Positions 24,946-33,727 of a stretch of DNA of 64,000 bases are shown one piece after another. The stretch lies in assembly GCA_036960175.1 (NCBI GenBank), contig JBALWH010000014.1, forward strand, positions 34,229-98,228, in the 5' to 3' direction. This DNA comes from Motiliproteus sp036960175 (GTDB lineage Bacteria > Pseudomonadota > Gammaproteobacteria > Pseudomonadales > Balneatricaceae). Position numbers and translations under genes: made by a program. Each line of letters opens with the position of its first letter. The first letter of the stretch is position 1. The notes beneath the pieces were generated by a model. It had not been told where the DNA came from. It searched no databases and worked only from the letters and a program-made list of their open reading frames with translations.

Positions 24946-26136
24946 ATGAACAGACGTATTTTTCTTAAATCAACCTTGGCCGCTTCGGTACTGCTTGGCA
25001 TGGGCGGCTGCTCATCCCTTAGTAAAGAGTATTGGTTGCCCACCGGTGACCTTGGCATCGTCATCGAACGGGCTGATGGCAAGGTGGCATTGGTAAACAC
25101 CAGTCAGCGCAAAAAATTGGCAGAAATTGAAGGCCTGGGGGACCTGTCCCATGCGTCGGCGGTGTTCTCCAGAGACGAGCGCTACGCCTATATCTTTGGT
25201 CGCGACGGCGGCCTCACCAAGATCGATTTGATCGGTCGCAGAATAGATCGACGGGTAATGCAGTCGGGAAATAGTATTGGTGGTGCTATTTCTCAGGATG
25301 GCAGCATGGTGGCCGTCTCCAATTACACTCCAGGTGGCGTGCAGGTTTTTGATAGTCAAACGCTGGAGCGGGTGTTAGATCTGCCTGCTATCGGCAAAAA
25401 TGGCAAGGCGTCAAAAACGGTTGGTCTGGTTGATGCTCCTGGGCACCGATTTGTGTTTAGTCTATTTGATGCCGGTGAAATCTGGCTGGTAGATTTTAGC
25501 AGCGGCGAACCAAAGGTCACCCGCTTCGAAGATATTGGTAAGCAACCCTATGATGCGCTGATTACTCCTGATGGTCGTTACTACATCGCAGGGCTGTTCG
25601 GTGAGGATGGTCTGGCACTGTTGGATCTTTGGCACCCTGAAAAAGGAGTGCGCCGTATTTTGCCTGATTACGGTCGCGGTGAAGCGCGATTACCCGTTTA
25701 CAAGATGCCGCATTTGGAAGGTTGGGCTGTCGCTGGTAATAAAGCCTTTATCCCCGCCGTTGGTCATCATCAGGTGTTGGTGGTGGATATCAATACGTGG
25801 CAGGAGATCGATAGAATTCCTGTCCATAGCCAGCCGGTATTCGTTATGTCCAGCCCTGACAGTCGTCAGATCTGGGTTAATTTTGCCTATCCAGAGAATC
25901 GTCACCTGCAGGTGATCGATGCGGATAATCACCAGCACATTCAGCATCTGCAACCCGGAGAAGGGGTTTTGCATATGGAATTTACACCACGCGGTGAAGA
26001 AGTGTGGGTGTCAGTACGGAACAAGAATGAAGTTCAGGTGTTTGATACCCAGACCTTTGAAAAGTTAGCGACACTCCCAGTGGCCAGTCCCAGTGGTATT
26101 TTCTTTACCGCCCGTGCGCACCGTATCGGACTCTAA
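24946..26136 (+). CDS. nirF: Heme d1 biosynthesis protein NirF
   Basis: NirF is a periplasmic d1-type beta-propeller protein needed for a late step of heme d1 formation. The 396-aa sequence lacks any CXXCH. Its N-terminus, NRRIFLKSTLAAS…GGCSS, combines a twin-arginine-like motif (RRIFLK) with a lipobox Cys at residue 22, so it is probably an exported lipoprotein. The propeller repeats (VHSQPVFVMSSPDSRQIWVNF, LHMEFTPRGEEVWVSVRNKN) parallel those of NirS and NirN. It lies 26 bases after nirC. Confidence 0.95.
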   Translation: MNRRIFLKSTLAASVLLGMGGCSSLSKEYWLPTGDLGIVIERADGKVALVNTSQRKKLAEIEGLGDLSHASAVFSRDERYAYIFGRDGGLTKIDLIGRRIDRRVMQSGNSIGGAISQDGSMVAVSNYTPGGVQVFDSQTLERVLDLPAIGKNGKASKTVGLVDAPGHRFVFSLFDAGEIWLVDFSSGEPKVTRFEDIGKQPYDALITPDGRYYIAGLFGEDGLALLDLWHPEKGVRRILPDYGRGEARLPVYKMPHLEGWAVAGNKAFIPAVGHHQVLVVDINTWQEIDRIPVHSQPVFVMSSPDSRQIWVNFAYPENRHLQVIDADNHQHIQHLQPGEGVLHMEFTPRGEEVWVSVRNKNEVQVFDTQTFEKLATLPVASPSGIFFTARAHRIGL

Positions 26137-26182
26137 TGCAATGATGAGCTATTAATCCGCCAGGTTAATAGTAGGAGAAACT

Positions 26183-26632
26183 ATGTATCAACTGTCTGAT
26201 CAGGAACGTCAGCTGCTGAATATCTATCAGCGTAAGCTGCCGCTGCAAGAGCGCCCTTATGCCGTTATGGCTGAGGCCTGTGGCATGACTGAATCGCAGG
26301 TGATCGATTGTCTCAATAAGTGGCAGAAAGAAGGCATTCTCAGCCGTATTGGCGTGGTGGTTAATCATCAGCGCGTTGGTGCTAGCACCCTGGCAGCATT
26401 GGCGGTACCAGATACCGAACTTGAGGCGGTAGCGGCTCAGGTGAATGCTTATGCTGAAGTCAATCACAACTACGAGCGTGAACATTTTTATAATCTCTGG
26501 TTTGTGCTGGCCGCGCCGACGCAGCAGCGTGTTGATGAGGTCTTGCAGGAGTTAGAGTTCAGTACCGGCTTGCCCTTGCTAAATTTGCCGATGTTGAAGG
26601 CCCATCATCTTGATCTGGGATTCCCTTTATGA
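26183..26632 (+). CDS. nirD: Siroheme decarboxylase subunit NirD
   Basis: This 149-aa protein of the Lrp/AsnC-like NirDLGH family decarboxylates siroheme to 12,18-didecarboxysiroheme on the way to heme d1. It has an N-terminal winged-helix region (residues 5-60) and a C-terminal ferredoxin-like domain with HNYEREHFYNLWFVLAA (about 92-108). That motif marks the AhbA-like half, shared with NirG. It overlaps nirL by 4 bases (ATGA). DNA binding is not expected despite the HTH-like fold. Confidence 0.93.
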   Translation: MYQLSDQERQLLNIYQRKLPLQERPYAVMAEACGMTESQVIDCLNKWQKEGILSRIGVVVNHQRVGASTLAALAVPDTELEAVAAQVNAYAEVNHNYEREHFYNLWFVLAAPTQQRVDEVLQELEFSTGLPLLNLPMLKAHHLDLGFPL

Positions 26633-27147
26633 ATATTTCCGCCCAACATCCGACTGATCTATTGTTGCATGCGTTGCAGGATGGCTTGCCTATTGTGCCG
26701 CGTCCCTATGCAGAGCTAGCCAAACAGCTCGGCTGGAGTGAGCGGCAGGTGATCGAGGAGATGGATAAGCTGTCCGATTCTGGCCGGGTTCGGCGTATGG
26801 GAATCGTGGTTAAGCATCGGCCATTGGGTTTTAAAGCCAACGCCATGGTGGTCTGGGATATTGCTGATGACCGGGTCGAAGAAATTGCTGCGCAGATGTC
26901 TAAATACGATGGAGTTACTCTCTGTTATGAGCGGCCACGGCGCTTACCACAATGGCCCTACAATCTTTTTTGTATGATCCATGGTTATCAACGCGAGAAA
27001 GTGCTCGAGCGTTTGCAGCAGATGATTACCGATTTAGATCTTGCCGACATTCCCCATCAGCCTTTGTTCAGCACCCGCTGCTTTAAACAGTGCGGCGGAC
27101 GATACCTCAACAAGCCGAAATCACAACTGGGAGCGGGTCATGGGTGA
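26629..27147 (+). CDS. nirL: Siroheme decarboxylase subunit NirL
   Basis: This 172-aa protein is the partner subunit type of the siroheme decarboxylase. The B-type motif CYERPRRLPQWPYNLFCMIHG (about residues 100-120) is shared with NirH. RRMGIVVKHRPLGFKANAMVVWDI in the middle is family-typical. The C-terminus carries two Cys (STRCFKQCGGRYL). It overlaps nirD by 4 bases and nirG by 8. Confidence 0.93.
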   Translation: MNISAQHPTDLLLHALQDGLPIVPRPYAELAKQLGWSERQVIEEMDKLSDSGRVRRMGIVVKHRPLGFKANAMVVWDIADDRVEEIAAQMSKYDGVTLCYERPRRLPQWPYNLFCMIHGYQREKVLERLQQMITDLDLADIPHQPLFSTRCFKQCGGRYLNKPKSQLGAGHG

Positions 27148-27616
27148 GGCAGTCGTGGATCAGCAATATCGTCTGGACGAGATCGATCGAGAATTGATTA
27201 ATGGTTACCAGAGTGGTTTCCCCCTGAGTTCCAACCCTTACAAGGAAGTCGGAAAGGCTCTGGGAGTAGGAGAATCTGAGATTATTGAACGCATCGGTCG
27301 ACTGTTGGAGACGGGTTACCTAACCCGTTTCGGCCCCTTGTTTAATATCGAAGAGTTTGGTGGTCAGTTTACCCTGACAGCGATGGAAGTGCCTGTTGAG
27401 CGCTTTGAAGAAGTCAACGAGATAGTAAACAGCTTTCCAGAAGTTGCCCATAATTATGAGCGCGAACACTTGCTCAACATGTGGTTTGTACTGGCCTGTG
27501 AATCTAAAGAAGAAACCGATGAGGTGCTTGAACGCTTGCATCAGGCGACTGGCGTAAAGCCTTATGCTTTCCCGAAATTGCAAGAATTCTATATCGGCCT
27601 GAGGTTTGAAGCATGA
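27140..27616 (+). CDS. nirG: Siroheme decarboxylase subunit NirG
   Basis: This 158-aa protein is an AhbA-like subunit with HNYEREHLLNMWFVLAC, close to the motif in NirD. The start ATG at 27140 follows GGGAGCGGGTC and overlaps the end of nirL; an upstream in-frame start at 27041 would run deep into nirL and is rejected. N-terminal LDEIDRELINGYQSGFPLSSNPYKEVGKALG is the HTH-like part. It overlaps nirH by 4 bases. Confidence 0.93.
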   Translation: MGEAVVDQQYRLDEIDRELINGYQSGFPLSSNPYKEVGKALGVGESEIIERIGRLLETGYLTRFGPLFNIEEFGGQFTLTAMEVPVERFEEVNEIVNSFPEVAHNYEREHLLNMWFVLACESKEETDEVLERLHQATGVKPYAFPKLQEFYIGLRFEA

Positions 27617-28113
27617 GCCATGTTTTGGATAGTCTCGACCGGCAGTTGATTGAAGAAACTCAACAAGGGTTGCCGCTGGTAGCCAAACCTTATCTGCACA
27701 TAGCGGAGAAACTAGGGGTTTCTGAAGACGAAGTGCTGACAAGAATGGAGCGCATGACAGCACGAGGAATTATCCGCCGTATCGGCCTAGTTCCAAATCA
27801 TTACAAGCTGGGCTATCGCTTCAACTTGATGACAGTCTGGGATATTCCCGACGAGCAAATCAGTCATTTGGGGCCGATGGTTGGCGCTCTCGATTACGTC
27901 AGCCATAGCTACGAAAGACCACGACATCTACCGTTGTGGCGCTACAACCTGTTTGCCATGGTACATGGTCGCAGTGAAGAGGAAGTGCAGCAAAAGGTGG
28001 ATGGGGTCAAGGCGTTACTGGGTGAACATTGCCAAGACTACCGGCTGCTAAATAGTAAACGGATTCTTAAAAAGACTGGGCTGCGTATCAAAAAGAATGC
28101 CGCCACGAACTAA
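27613..28113 (+). CDS. nirH: Siroheme decarboxylase subunit NirH
   Basis: This 166-aa protein is a B-type subunit with SYERPRHLPLWRYNLFAMVHG, matching NirL. RRIGLVPNHYKLGYRFNLMTVWDI lies in the central part. With NirD, NirL and NirG it completes the four-subunit set, arranged A-B-A-B along the operon. The overlapping starts imply translational coupling and equal output. Confidence 0.93.
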   Translation: MSHVLDSLDRQLIEETQQGLPLVAKPYLHIAEKLGVSEDEVLTRMERMTARGIIRRIGLVPNHYKLGYRFNLMTVWDIPDEQISHLGPMVGALDYVSHSYERPRHLPLWRYNLFAMVHGRSEEEVQQKVDGVKALLGEHCQDYRLLNSKRILKKTGLRIKKNAATN

Positions 28114-28149
28114 TTTGTAAGAAATACGATTTTATCTGAGGAGATAGCT

Positions 28150-29391
28150 ATGTTCCGACTAACCAATTACGTGCGCGAGCTAGTTCAGCCAGGCTCTATG
28201 CGCAAGCCGGGGACTCCTCCTGGCCCAGTGGTGATCTGGAACCTGATTCGGCGCTGTAATCTGCTGTGCAAACACTGTTATTCCATTTCCGCAGACACCG
28301 ATTTTAAAGGCGAGCTGAATACAGAAGAAGTCTTTACCGTGCTGGATGATCTTAAGAAATTTAAGGTTCCTGCGTTGATTCTGTCTGGTGGCGAGCCGTT
28401 GCTTCGTCCAGACATTTATCAAATTGGTGCGCGGGCCAAGGAACTGGGGCTCTATACTGGCCTGTCGACTAACGGCACCCTGATCGATGAAGTTGAAATT
28501 GAGCGGTTAAAGGCGGTCGGTTTTGATTATGTCGGCATTAGTCTCGATGGTCTGGAAAAGACTCATGACGAATTTCGTCGTAAAGAGGGGGCTTTTGCTG
28601 CTTCTTTTCGTGCTGTGGAGTTATGCCGTGAAGCCGGTATCAAGGTTGGTTTGCGCTTTACCCTGACTCAGGATAACGCCCACGAGTTACCGCAACTGCT
28701 GGATATCAGCAAAGAATACGATATCGAGAAGTTCTATTTGTCTCATCTAAACTACGCCGGTCGTGGCAACAAGAACCGTGGTGATGACGCCATCCACCGT
28801 ACCACGCGCGATGCCCTTGATCTGCTACTGAAAGAAGCACTGGAAGATGTTCGTGACGGCCGTGATCGCGAGATTGTCACCGGCAATAATGATGCTGATG
28901 GGGTTTATCTTTATCAGTGGGCGCTGCAGAACTTCCCCGAACAGGCACCGCATATTCGCGACTATCTAGAAGCCTGGGGCGGTAATGCTTCAGGACTGCA
29001 TGTTGCCAACATTGATAACCTAGGCAATGTGCATCCAGATACCTTCTGGTGGAACTACGATCTGGGTAATGTCCGCAAAACCCCTTTCTCCGAAATCTGG
29101 AAAGATAACAAGGATCCATTGATGCTTGGATTCCGGCAGCAGCCTCGCCCAGTGACCGGCCGTTGTGGAGACTGTCAGTATTTGAAGATCTGTGGTGGCA
29201 ATACGCGGGTCAGGGCCTATCAGATGACCGATGGCGATCCCTGGGCCGAAGATCCAGCTTGCTATCTGTCTGATACAGAGATCGGTATCGAAGAGGGTGG
29301 CGAGCGTCTGCTGACGACACCTTATGTACACAAATCCAAAGTACAGCAGGTTACTCCTGAGGGTGACAAAATCTCGGTGCAAAATCTATGA
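28150..29391 (+). CDS. nirJ: Radical SAM heme d1 biosynthesis protein NirJ
   Basis: NirJ is a cytoplasmic radical SAM enzyme that removes the propionate side chains of didecarboxysiroheme to give d1 precursors. At 413 aa it has the CX3CX2C cluster at Cys36, Cys40 and Cys43 (RRCNLLCKHCYS), the SGGEPLLRPD SAM motif and a C-terminal Cys cluster (CGDCQYLKICGG … DPACYL) for a second Fe-S centre. It starts 36 bases after nirH behind GAGGAG and overlaps nirN by 4 bases. Confidence 0.96.
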   Translation: MFRLTNYVRELVQPGSMRKPGTPPGPVVIWNLIRRCNLLCKHCYSISADTDFKGELNTEEVFTVLDDLKKFKVPALILSGGEPLLRPDIYQIGARAKELGLYTGLSTNGTLIDEVEIERLKAVGFDYVGISLDGLEKTHDEFRRKEGAFAASFRAVELCREAGIKVGLRFTLTQDNAHELPQLLDISKEYDIEKFYLSHLNYAGRGNKNRGDDAIHRTTRDALDLLLKEALEDVRDGRDREIVTGNNDADGVYLYQWALQNFPEQAPHIRDYLEAWGGNASGLHVANIDNLGNVHPDTFWWNYDLGNVRKTPFSEIWKDNKDPLMLGFRQQPRPVTGRCGDCQYLKICGGNTRVRAYQMTDGDPWAEDPACYLSDTEIGIEEGGERLLTTPYVHKSKVQQVTPEGDKISVQNL

Positions 29392-30995
29392 TACGACCGT
29401 CACTAATATCCTTGGTCTCAGGCTTGACTCTATCCTTGGCATTGTCGCCATTAGTCATCGCCAATGAACAGGCTAAAGCGACGGCAGATGCCGCAACGGC
29501 TATCGATATGGCTGCTGTCGCTACGCTATACAAAGACCATTGTTCCGAGTGTCATGGGGCCGAGCGCTTGGGGGGGATGGGCCCCGCGTTATTGCCTCAG
29601 AACCTTAAACGGTTACGTCAAAAAGCAGCGGTTGGAGTAATAACCAATGGCCGCGCGGCTACGCAGATGCCAGCGTTTGGTGACAAGCTTAATCAGTCTC
29701 AAATCGAATCTCTGGTGCAGCACGTCTATACCGATCTGCCACAGATCCCGGTGTGGGGTATGGAGCAGATGGTCGCCAGTCAGATAGTTAATCACCCCTA
29801 CGGAACCTTGTCAGATAAGCCGGTATTCGAGGCTGATATGATGAACCTGTTTATAGTGGTGGAACTGGGCGATCATTCTGCAACATTGCTCGATGGTGAC
29901 CGCTTCGAGCCTATCCATCGTTTTAAAACCCGTTTTGCATTGCATGGCGGACCTAAGTACTCCCCCGATGGTCGCTATGTGTTTTTTGCCTCGCGGGATG
30001 GTTGGATCAGCAAGTTTGATATCTATAACCTGAAGGTGGTGGCCGAGATTCGTGCGGGAATCAATACCCGTAATTTGGCTATATCCAGTGATGGCCGCTA
30101 TGCCATTGCCGCGAACTATCTGCCTCACAACCTAGTAGTGCTGGATACTGAAAATCTAAAGCCGTTGAAAGTGATCGAAACCCTCGGGCCCAATGGTCAG
30201 ACCTCAAGGGTGAGTGCGGTCTATAACGCGCCGCCGAGAAACAGCTTTATTGCGGCGATGAAGGATTTTAAAGAGGTTTGGGAGATCAGCTACGAAGACG
30301 AGCCTTCTCAGGATTTTGCTAAATGGGTTCATGATTACCGTAAGGACTCCGGTGAAAATCATAGGATCGAGCCGTTTCCAGTGCGTCGAATGCCGGTTAA
30401 AAGTTATCTGGATGATTTCTTTTTCAGCCTCGATTATAGCTTGCTGCTAGGTGCTTCCCGAGAAGGGGAGGGTATTGTTCTGTCGTTGGATTCCGGACGT
30501 GTAGTGGATGAATTAGATATTCCCGGTATGCCGCACCTGGGCTCAGGAATTACTTGGGAGTATCAGGGACGCACGGTGATGGCTACCCCGAACTTAAAGG
30601 AAGGGGCGGTCAGTATTATCGATATGGATAACTGGAAGCTGATTAAGAAGATCAAAACTAACGGCCCAGGTTTCTTTATGCGCAGTCATAAAAATTCACC
30701 TTATGCCTGGGTGGATGTGTTCTTCGGTCCCAATAAAGACCAGGTTCATGTTATCGACAAAAGCAGTCTGGAAATTGTTAAAACCTTGAAGCCGATGCCG
30801 GGTAAGAATGCTGCGCATGTGGAATTCACCAAAGATGGAAAATATGCCCTGCTCAGTGTCTGGGATAAGGACGGCGCAGTGATTGTTTACGACGCTAACT
30901 CTCTGGAAGAGATAAAGCGACTGCCAATGGCTAAGCCCTCTGGCAAATATAACGTCTATAACAAGACCCGTTACGAAGAGGGGACCAGCCATTAA
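29388..30995 (+). CDS. nirN: Cytochrome cd1-like heme d1 maturation protein NirN
   Basis: This 535-aa periplasmic paralogue of NirS has a signal peptide, a c-heme domain with CSECH at residues 52-56 (HGAERLGGMGPALLP) and a d1-type propeller. NirN performs the last dehydrogenation of dihydro-heme d1 and hands the cofactor to NirS. Blade repeats such as VEFTKDGKYALLSVWDKDG match those of NirS. It is the last gene of the operon, followed by a terminator. Confidence 0.95.
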   Translation: MIRPSLISLVSGLTLSLALSPLVIANEQAKATADAATAIDMAAVATLYKDHCSECHGAERLGGMGPALLPQNLKRLRQKAAVGVITNGRAATQMPAFGDKLNQSQIESLVQHVYTDLPQIPVWGMEQMVASQIVNHPYGTLSDKPVFEADMMNLFIVVELGDHSATLLDGDRFEPIHRFKTRFALHGGPKYSPDGRYVFFASRDGWISKFDIYNLKVVAEIRAGINTRNLAISSDGRYAIAANYLPHNLVVLDTENLKPLKVIETLGPNGQTSRVSAVYNAPPRNSFIAAMKDFKEVWEISYEDEPSQDFAKWVHDYRKDSGENHRIEPFPVRRMPVKSYLDDFFFSLDYSLLLGASREGEGIVLSLDSGRVVDELDIPGMPHLGSGITWEYQGRTVMATPNLKEGAVSIIDMDNWKLIKKIKTNGPGFFMRSHKNSPYAWVDVFFGPNKDQVHVIDKSSLEIVKTLKPMPGKNAAHVEFTKDGKYALLSVWDKDGAVIVYDANSLEEIKRLPMAKPSGKYNVYNKTRYEEGTSH

Positions 30996-31032
30996 CGAAC
31001 TTGTTTAGAGATTGGTTTTAGCTGCTACTCAG

Positions 31033-31065
31033 AAGGCCTGATGGGAATAACCATCGGGCCTTTTT
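31033..31065 (+). terminator. Intrinsic terminator of the nir operon
   Basis: AAGGCCTGATGG pairs with CCATCGGGCCTT (12 bp with one T-G pair, loop GAATAA) and is followed by a T-run, 38 bases after the nirN stop. Confidence 0.9.
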
Positions 31066-31079
31066 AGTTTTAGCCGTAT

Positions 31080-31620
31080 AGATGAAACCTCTATACGGAG
31101 CAATTTAGTGGATGGATATCAATGAGTTCGCCCTAACGGCGAGCAAAAGGCTTTGGGTGGCCAAAGCCCTTTGCAATCCCAAGCCGCCCCTGTTGTTTGG
31201 CTGACTGCGTCAGCTTCCCTGTGCGTTTCGGATCTAAGGGCGTGGTCGAAAACTCGGTCGCTCCGCTTCCTCAGACAGACGACCACTCTATCCCTTAAAA
31301 CCTGCAATGCTCGGCGGCACAGAAGGGGAAAAACGGTGCAAGCCGCGATCTTTTAGTCGAAATAAACAAGACTACCCAGCAGCATAACTTCCCTTAGATG
31401 ATGCCGAACCTCGCAGTTTATCGAGGGAGGAAAGCGAGGACTGTTTGAGCCTGAAAGGCGAGTTCCGCAGCGCCCTCGATAAATGAGAAGTGAGGGAAGC
31501 CGGCGGCCGAGTCTTAGGGGCGGGTTCTTTTGCTTCCTTTTCTTAGCCGCCTAAGAAAAGGGAGTCGCCGAGGGGCGAAAAAATATCGTTACTGACTGCG
31601 GGAAGGCTGCAGTGCTGTAT
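31080..31620. repeat. Structured gene-free element with nested inverted repeats
   Basis: About 540 bases have no gene but much potential secondary structure. CTTCCCT (31388-31394) pairs with AGGGAAG (31493-31499) and encloses TTTATCGAGGG (31417-31427) paired with CCCTCGATAAA (31473-31483). A 14-bp hairpin with a CCGC loop follows (31533-31546 with 31551-31564). The right end encodes, in one frame, the phrase LLLPFLSRLRKGSRRGAKK. I recognise that phrase as a common spurious translation of intergenic repeats in gammaproteobacteria, which points to a dispersed element. A search is needed to confirm the family. Confidence 0.5.
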
Positions 31621-31662
31621 CGCGGCCTATGATCAGTGAATGCTGGTAGTATCAGCAACTTA

Positions 31663-31986
31663 TCAGCTCAGGAAGAAATAGAGTCCACACAGTGCTGCAC
31701 CCAGCAGCAGAAACAGATTCCATACAGCGATCATCCTACGACGCCTGCATCGAGTGGTCTGGCGCAGATAGCCAAGCAGACCCGCCGCGGAAACGACCAT
31801 CATCAATTCGCTAAAAAATACCGAGATCACGGTGGCTAACTTTGTGCCGCCACCCCATTCTCCAAACCAGGCGCTGACGGAAAGGCTGACTGCCAGCATG
31901 GCGAAAAAAGTCGGTACCAGGGTGACGTAGTGCCAGTTGGATACCTTCTGATTATCGGGGGGAGAGAGTTCCGGCTGCATTATCAT
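31663..31986 (-). CDS. Small membrane protein, unknown function
   Basis: This 107-aa protein has a short polar N-terminus and three predicted membrane helices (about residues 22-42, 48-70 and 85-105). A basic loop (RQTTRCRRRR) lies before the third, placing that loop in the cytoplasm. No family was recognised. ATG at 31980 is a second possible start. It stands alone between the structured element and the anti-sigma gene. Confidence 0.6.
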   Translation of the reverse strand: MIMQPELSPPDNQKVSNWHYVTLVPTFFAMLAVSLSVSAWFGEWGGGTKLATVISVFFSELMMVVSAAGLLGYLRQTTRCRRRRMIAVWNLFLLLGAALCGLYFFLS

Positions 31987-32129
31987 TCTCGGGTCGTCTG
32001 ATAAAACAACGATTCTAAAGGCAATAGTCGGTTATTGAAAAGTATGAATTGTGCAAATGCTGTACAAAGATCAATTGTCAGCCCGTTATTTGTTCGTGAC
32101 TGATGGATATGAGCTGCATATGATCGAAT

Positions 32130-32915
32130 TCAAAAGCTTAGCTGGTGGTAAACCTGTTGGGCCGCGTCGAAAAGTTGTTCCTTATCTAAGGGGGCGGTGA
32201 GGGCATAGCCCAGCTCACCGTCAATCCAATAAAAGCTGTTTACGCCATCGGATTTCATAAAGCGGAATCCGGTCTGCTGGTCTGCTTGTGGGTTCTTCTT
32301 CAGGTATAAGGTAAGCCTTTGGCCGCTGCTGTTTTCATACATCAGTTGCGCGGCGGGGGCGTTATCTCCGGGCAGCAGTCGTCCACCCATCAAACCGAAG
32401 CCGATGCTGTTAAGGTCCGGCGCCTTAATGGACGTTTTCATGCGTTTCGATAACCAGCCTAGTAAATGTTTTTGTTGGTCCTGGCGCACCTCGACAGGAT
32501 GCACCACTTCGGGGGTGTAGACCTGGTGCGAGACTAGCGCCGGTCGCGCCAGATCCATCTGTAAATCTATCACCTGAGGTGCTTTGGCCAATGATTGCTG
32601 CAAGCGGTATTGATCGTTCAGTAGCCAGCCGATGACGCTACCCATAACTGTGAACCCGGCCACGACAGCGACCTTTTGCCATCGTGACTGACTGTGCTGG
32701 GCCAATAAATTATCCGGCATGAGCCGGGCTGGAATGGCTTCGCTGAGGACGGATTCAAAGCTGTGGCTGAGTTCATCGTTGAGTAACTGATAGTCGGCCA
32801 GTCGTTGCTGTGCCTCTGGGTTCTCCACCAGCCAGCGCTGCACTTCCAGACGGCGCTCAACAGACAGTTGGCCGTCAACGAAAGTATGCAGATCCTGATC
32901 GCTTACCGGTGTCAT
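32130..32915 (-). CDS. Membrane-spanning anti-sigma factor
   Basis: The protein has 261 aa. The cytoplasmic N-terminus (DLHTFVDGQLSVERRLEVQRWLVENPEAQQRL) is the typical anti-sigma fold, here without the HxxxCxxC zinc motif. One membrane helix follows (about residues 82-100), then a periplasmic domain of about 155 residues. The gene starts on the last base of the sigma stop codon (TAATG), so the two are translationally coupled. By family knowledge it should sequester the ECF sigma until a periplasmic signal arrives. The signal is unknown. Confidence 0.9.
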   Translation of the reverse strand: MTPVSDQDLHTFVDGQLSVERRLEVQRWLVENPEAQQRLADYQLLNDELSHSFESVLSEAIPARLMPDNLLAQHSQSRWQKVAVVAGFTVMGSVIGWLLNDQYRLQQSLAKAPQVIDLQMDLARPALVSHQVYTPEVVHPVEVRQDQQKHLLGWLSKRMKTSIKAPDLNSIGFGLMGGRLLPGDNAPAAQLMYENSSGQRLTLYLKKNPQADQQTGFRFMKSDGVNSFYWIDGELGYALTAPLDKEQLFDAAQQVYHQLSF

Positions 32916-33424
32916 TACTTTACTCTCCTCAACTCTGGCCGTAGGTCGCTCTTCAGTCCTTTTCGCATTGATTCCCTGGCCCGATGCAGACGGGACATGA
33001 TGGTGCCTATGGGGGCGCCGACGATATCTGCCACGTCTTGATAGCCGAATCCTTCAATGGCCACAAGCGCCAGAACTTCTCGTTGTTGAAAGGGTAATTG
33101 GTTCATCAGTGTTTGTATGTTCGATGATAAACCCTCCTCCTGCTGAGTTTCTGAAATGGCTTCCTGCTCCATATGCTCTGATAGTGGAACGATGGGGGAA
33201 CGGTTCCAGCGTCTGATCTGATTGACATAGAGGTTGTGCATCAGGGTGAACAGCCATGCCCGTAAATCACTACCTTCGGTCCAGCGGGACTGGTAACTGA
33301 GTGCACGCTCCAGGCAATCCTGAACTAGATCATCGGCCAGTACGGGGTCGGCAATCAGGCTTCTGGCGTAGCGTCGCAGACTTGGTATCTGTAATTCCAA
33401 CTGTTGGTTGAAGGCTATTTTCAT
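32915..33424 (-). CDS. ECF-type RNA polymerase sigma factor
   Basis: This 169-aa sigma-70-family ECF factor has region 2 (about residues 12-75, with DDLVQDCLERAL and LRAWLFTLMHNLYVNQIRR) and region 4 (about 100-155, with LPFQQREVLALVAIEGFGYQDVADIVGAPIGTIMSRLHRAR). No extra domain is present. Its product probably recognises its own promoter and other targets; none could be identified with confidence. It pairs with the downstream anti-sigma gene. Confidence 0.94.
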   Translation of the reverse strand: MKIAFNQQLELQIPSLRRYARSLIADPVLADDLVQDCLERALSYQSRWTEGSDLRAWLFTLMHNLYVNQIRRWNRSPIVPLSEHMEQEAISETQQEEGLSSNIQTLMNQLPFQQREVLALVAIEGFGYQDVADIVGAPIGTIMSRLHRARESMRKGLKSDLRPELRRVK

Positions 33425-33727
33425 GATGTTGTCAGTGGCTTGCTGTTATTCCATTAACACCGATGAGGGTGGATTATTCCATCTAGGCAAAAATATTGAT
33501 GGCGGAGCCTAGCGTCTGTGGTCTGAAATTATCGTTTAACGGCGTGTTGCTCTATAAGGTCTCGTTAATGTAAGGCATTATGTGGGAAAAGAGGATAGCT
33601 ATAAGCCGTTCTTAACGACTGCTGTGCTGGTTTTTTGCAATGATGTTATTGCTGAGTGTAGTGCTTGAATGGTTTTTAAACTGTTTTTGGTACTATAGTT
33701 TTTCAAATTTGAATGGGTGATGACTGC
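33425..33727. other. Gene-free stretch with a repeated TTATTCCAT
   Basis: This is the divergent control region between the ECF sigma gene and the FAH-family gene. Two direct copies of TTATTCCAT (33446-33454 and 33474-33482) lie just before the sigma gene; on its strand they read ATGGAATAA, of which GGAAT resembles ECF -35 elements. A self-regulated promoter is possible. Nothing else was recognised. Confidence 0.3.

Noticed and set aside
27041..27139. Longer start for nirG
   Set aside because: It would overlap nirL by about 100 bases; the ATG at 27140 has a good ribosome site and matches its paralogues.
18229..31065. The whole nir block as a recently mobile island
   Set aside because: No integrase, transposase, tRNA or terminal repeats flank it, and base use looks like the neighbours; only the structured element after it hints at a boundary.
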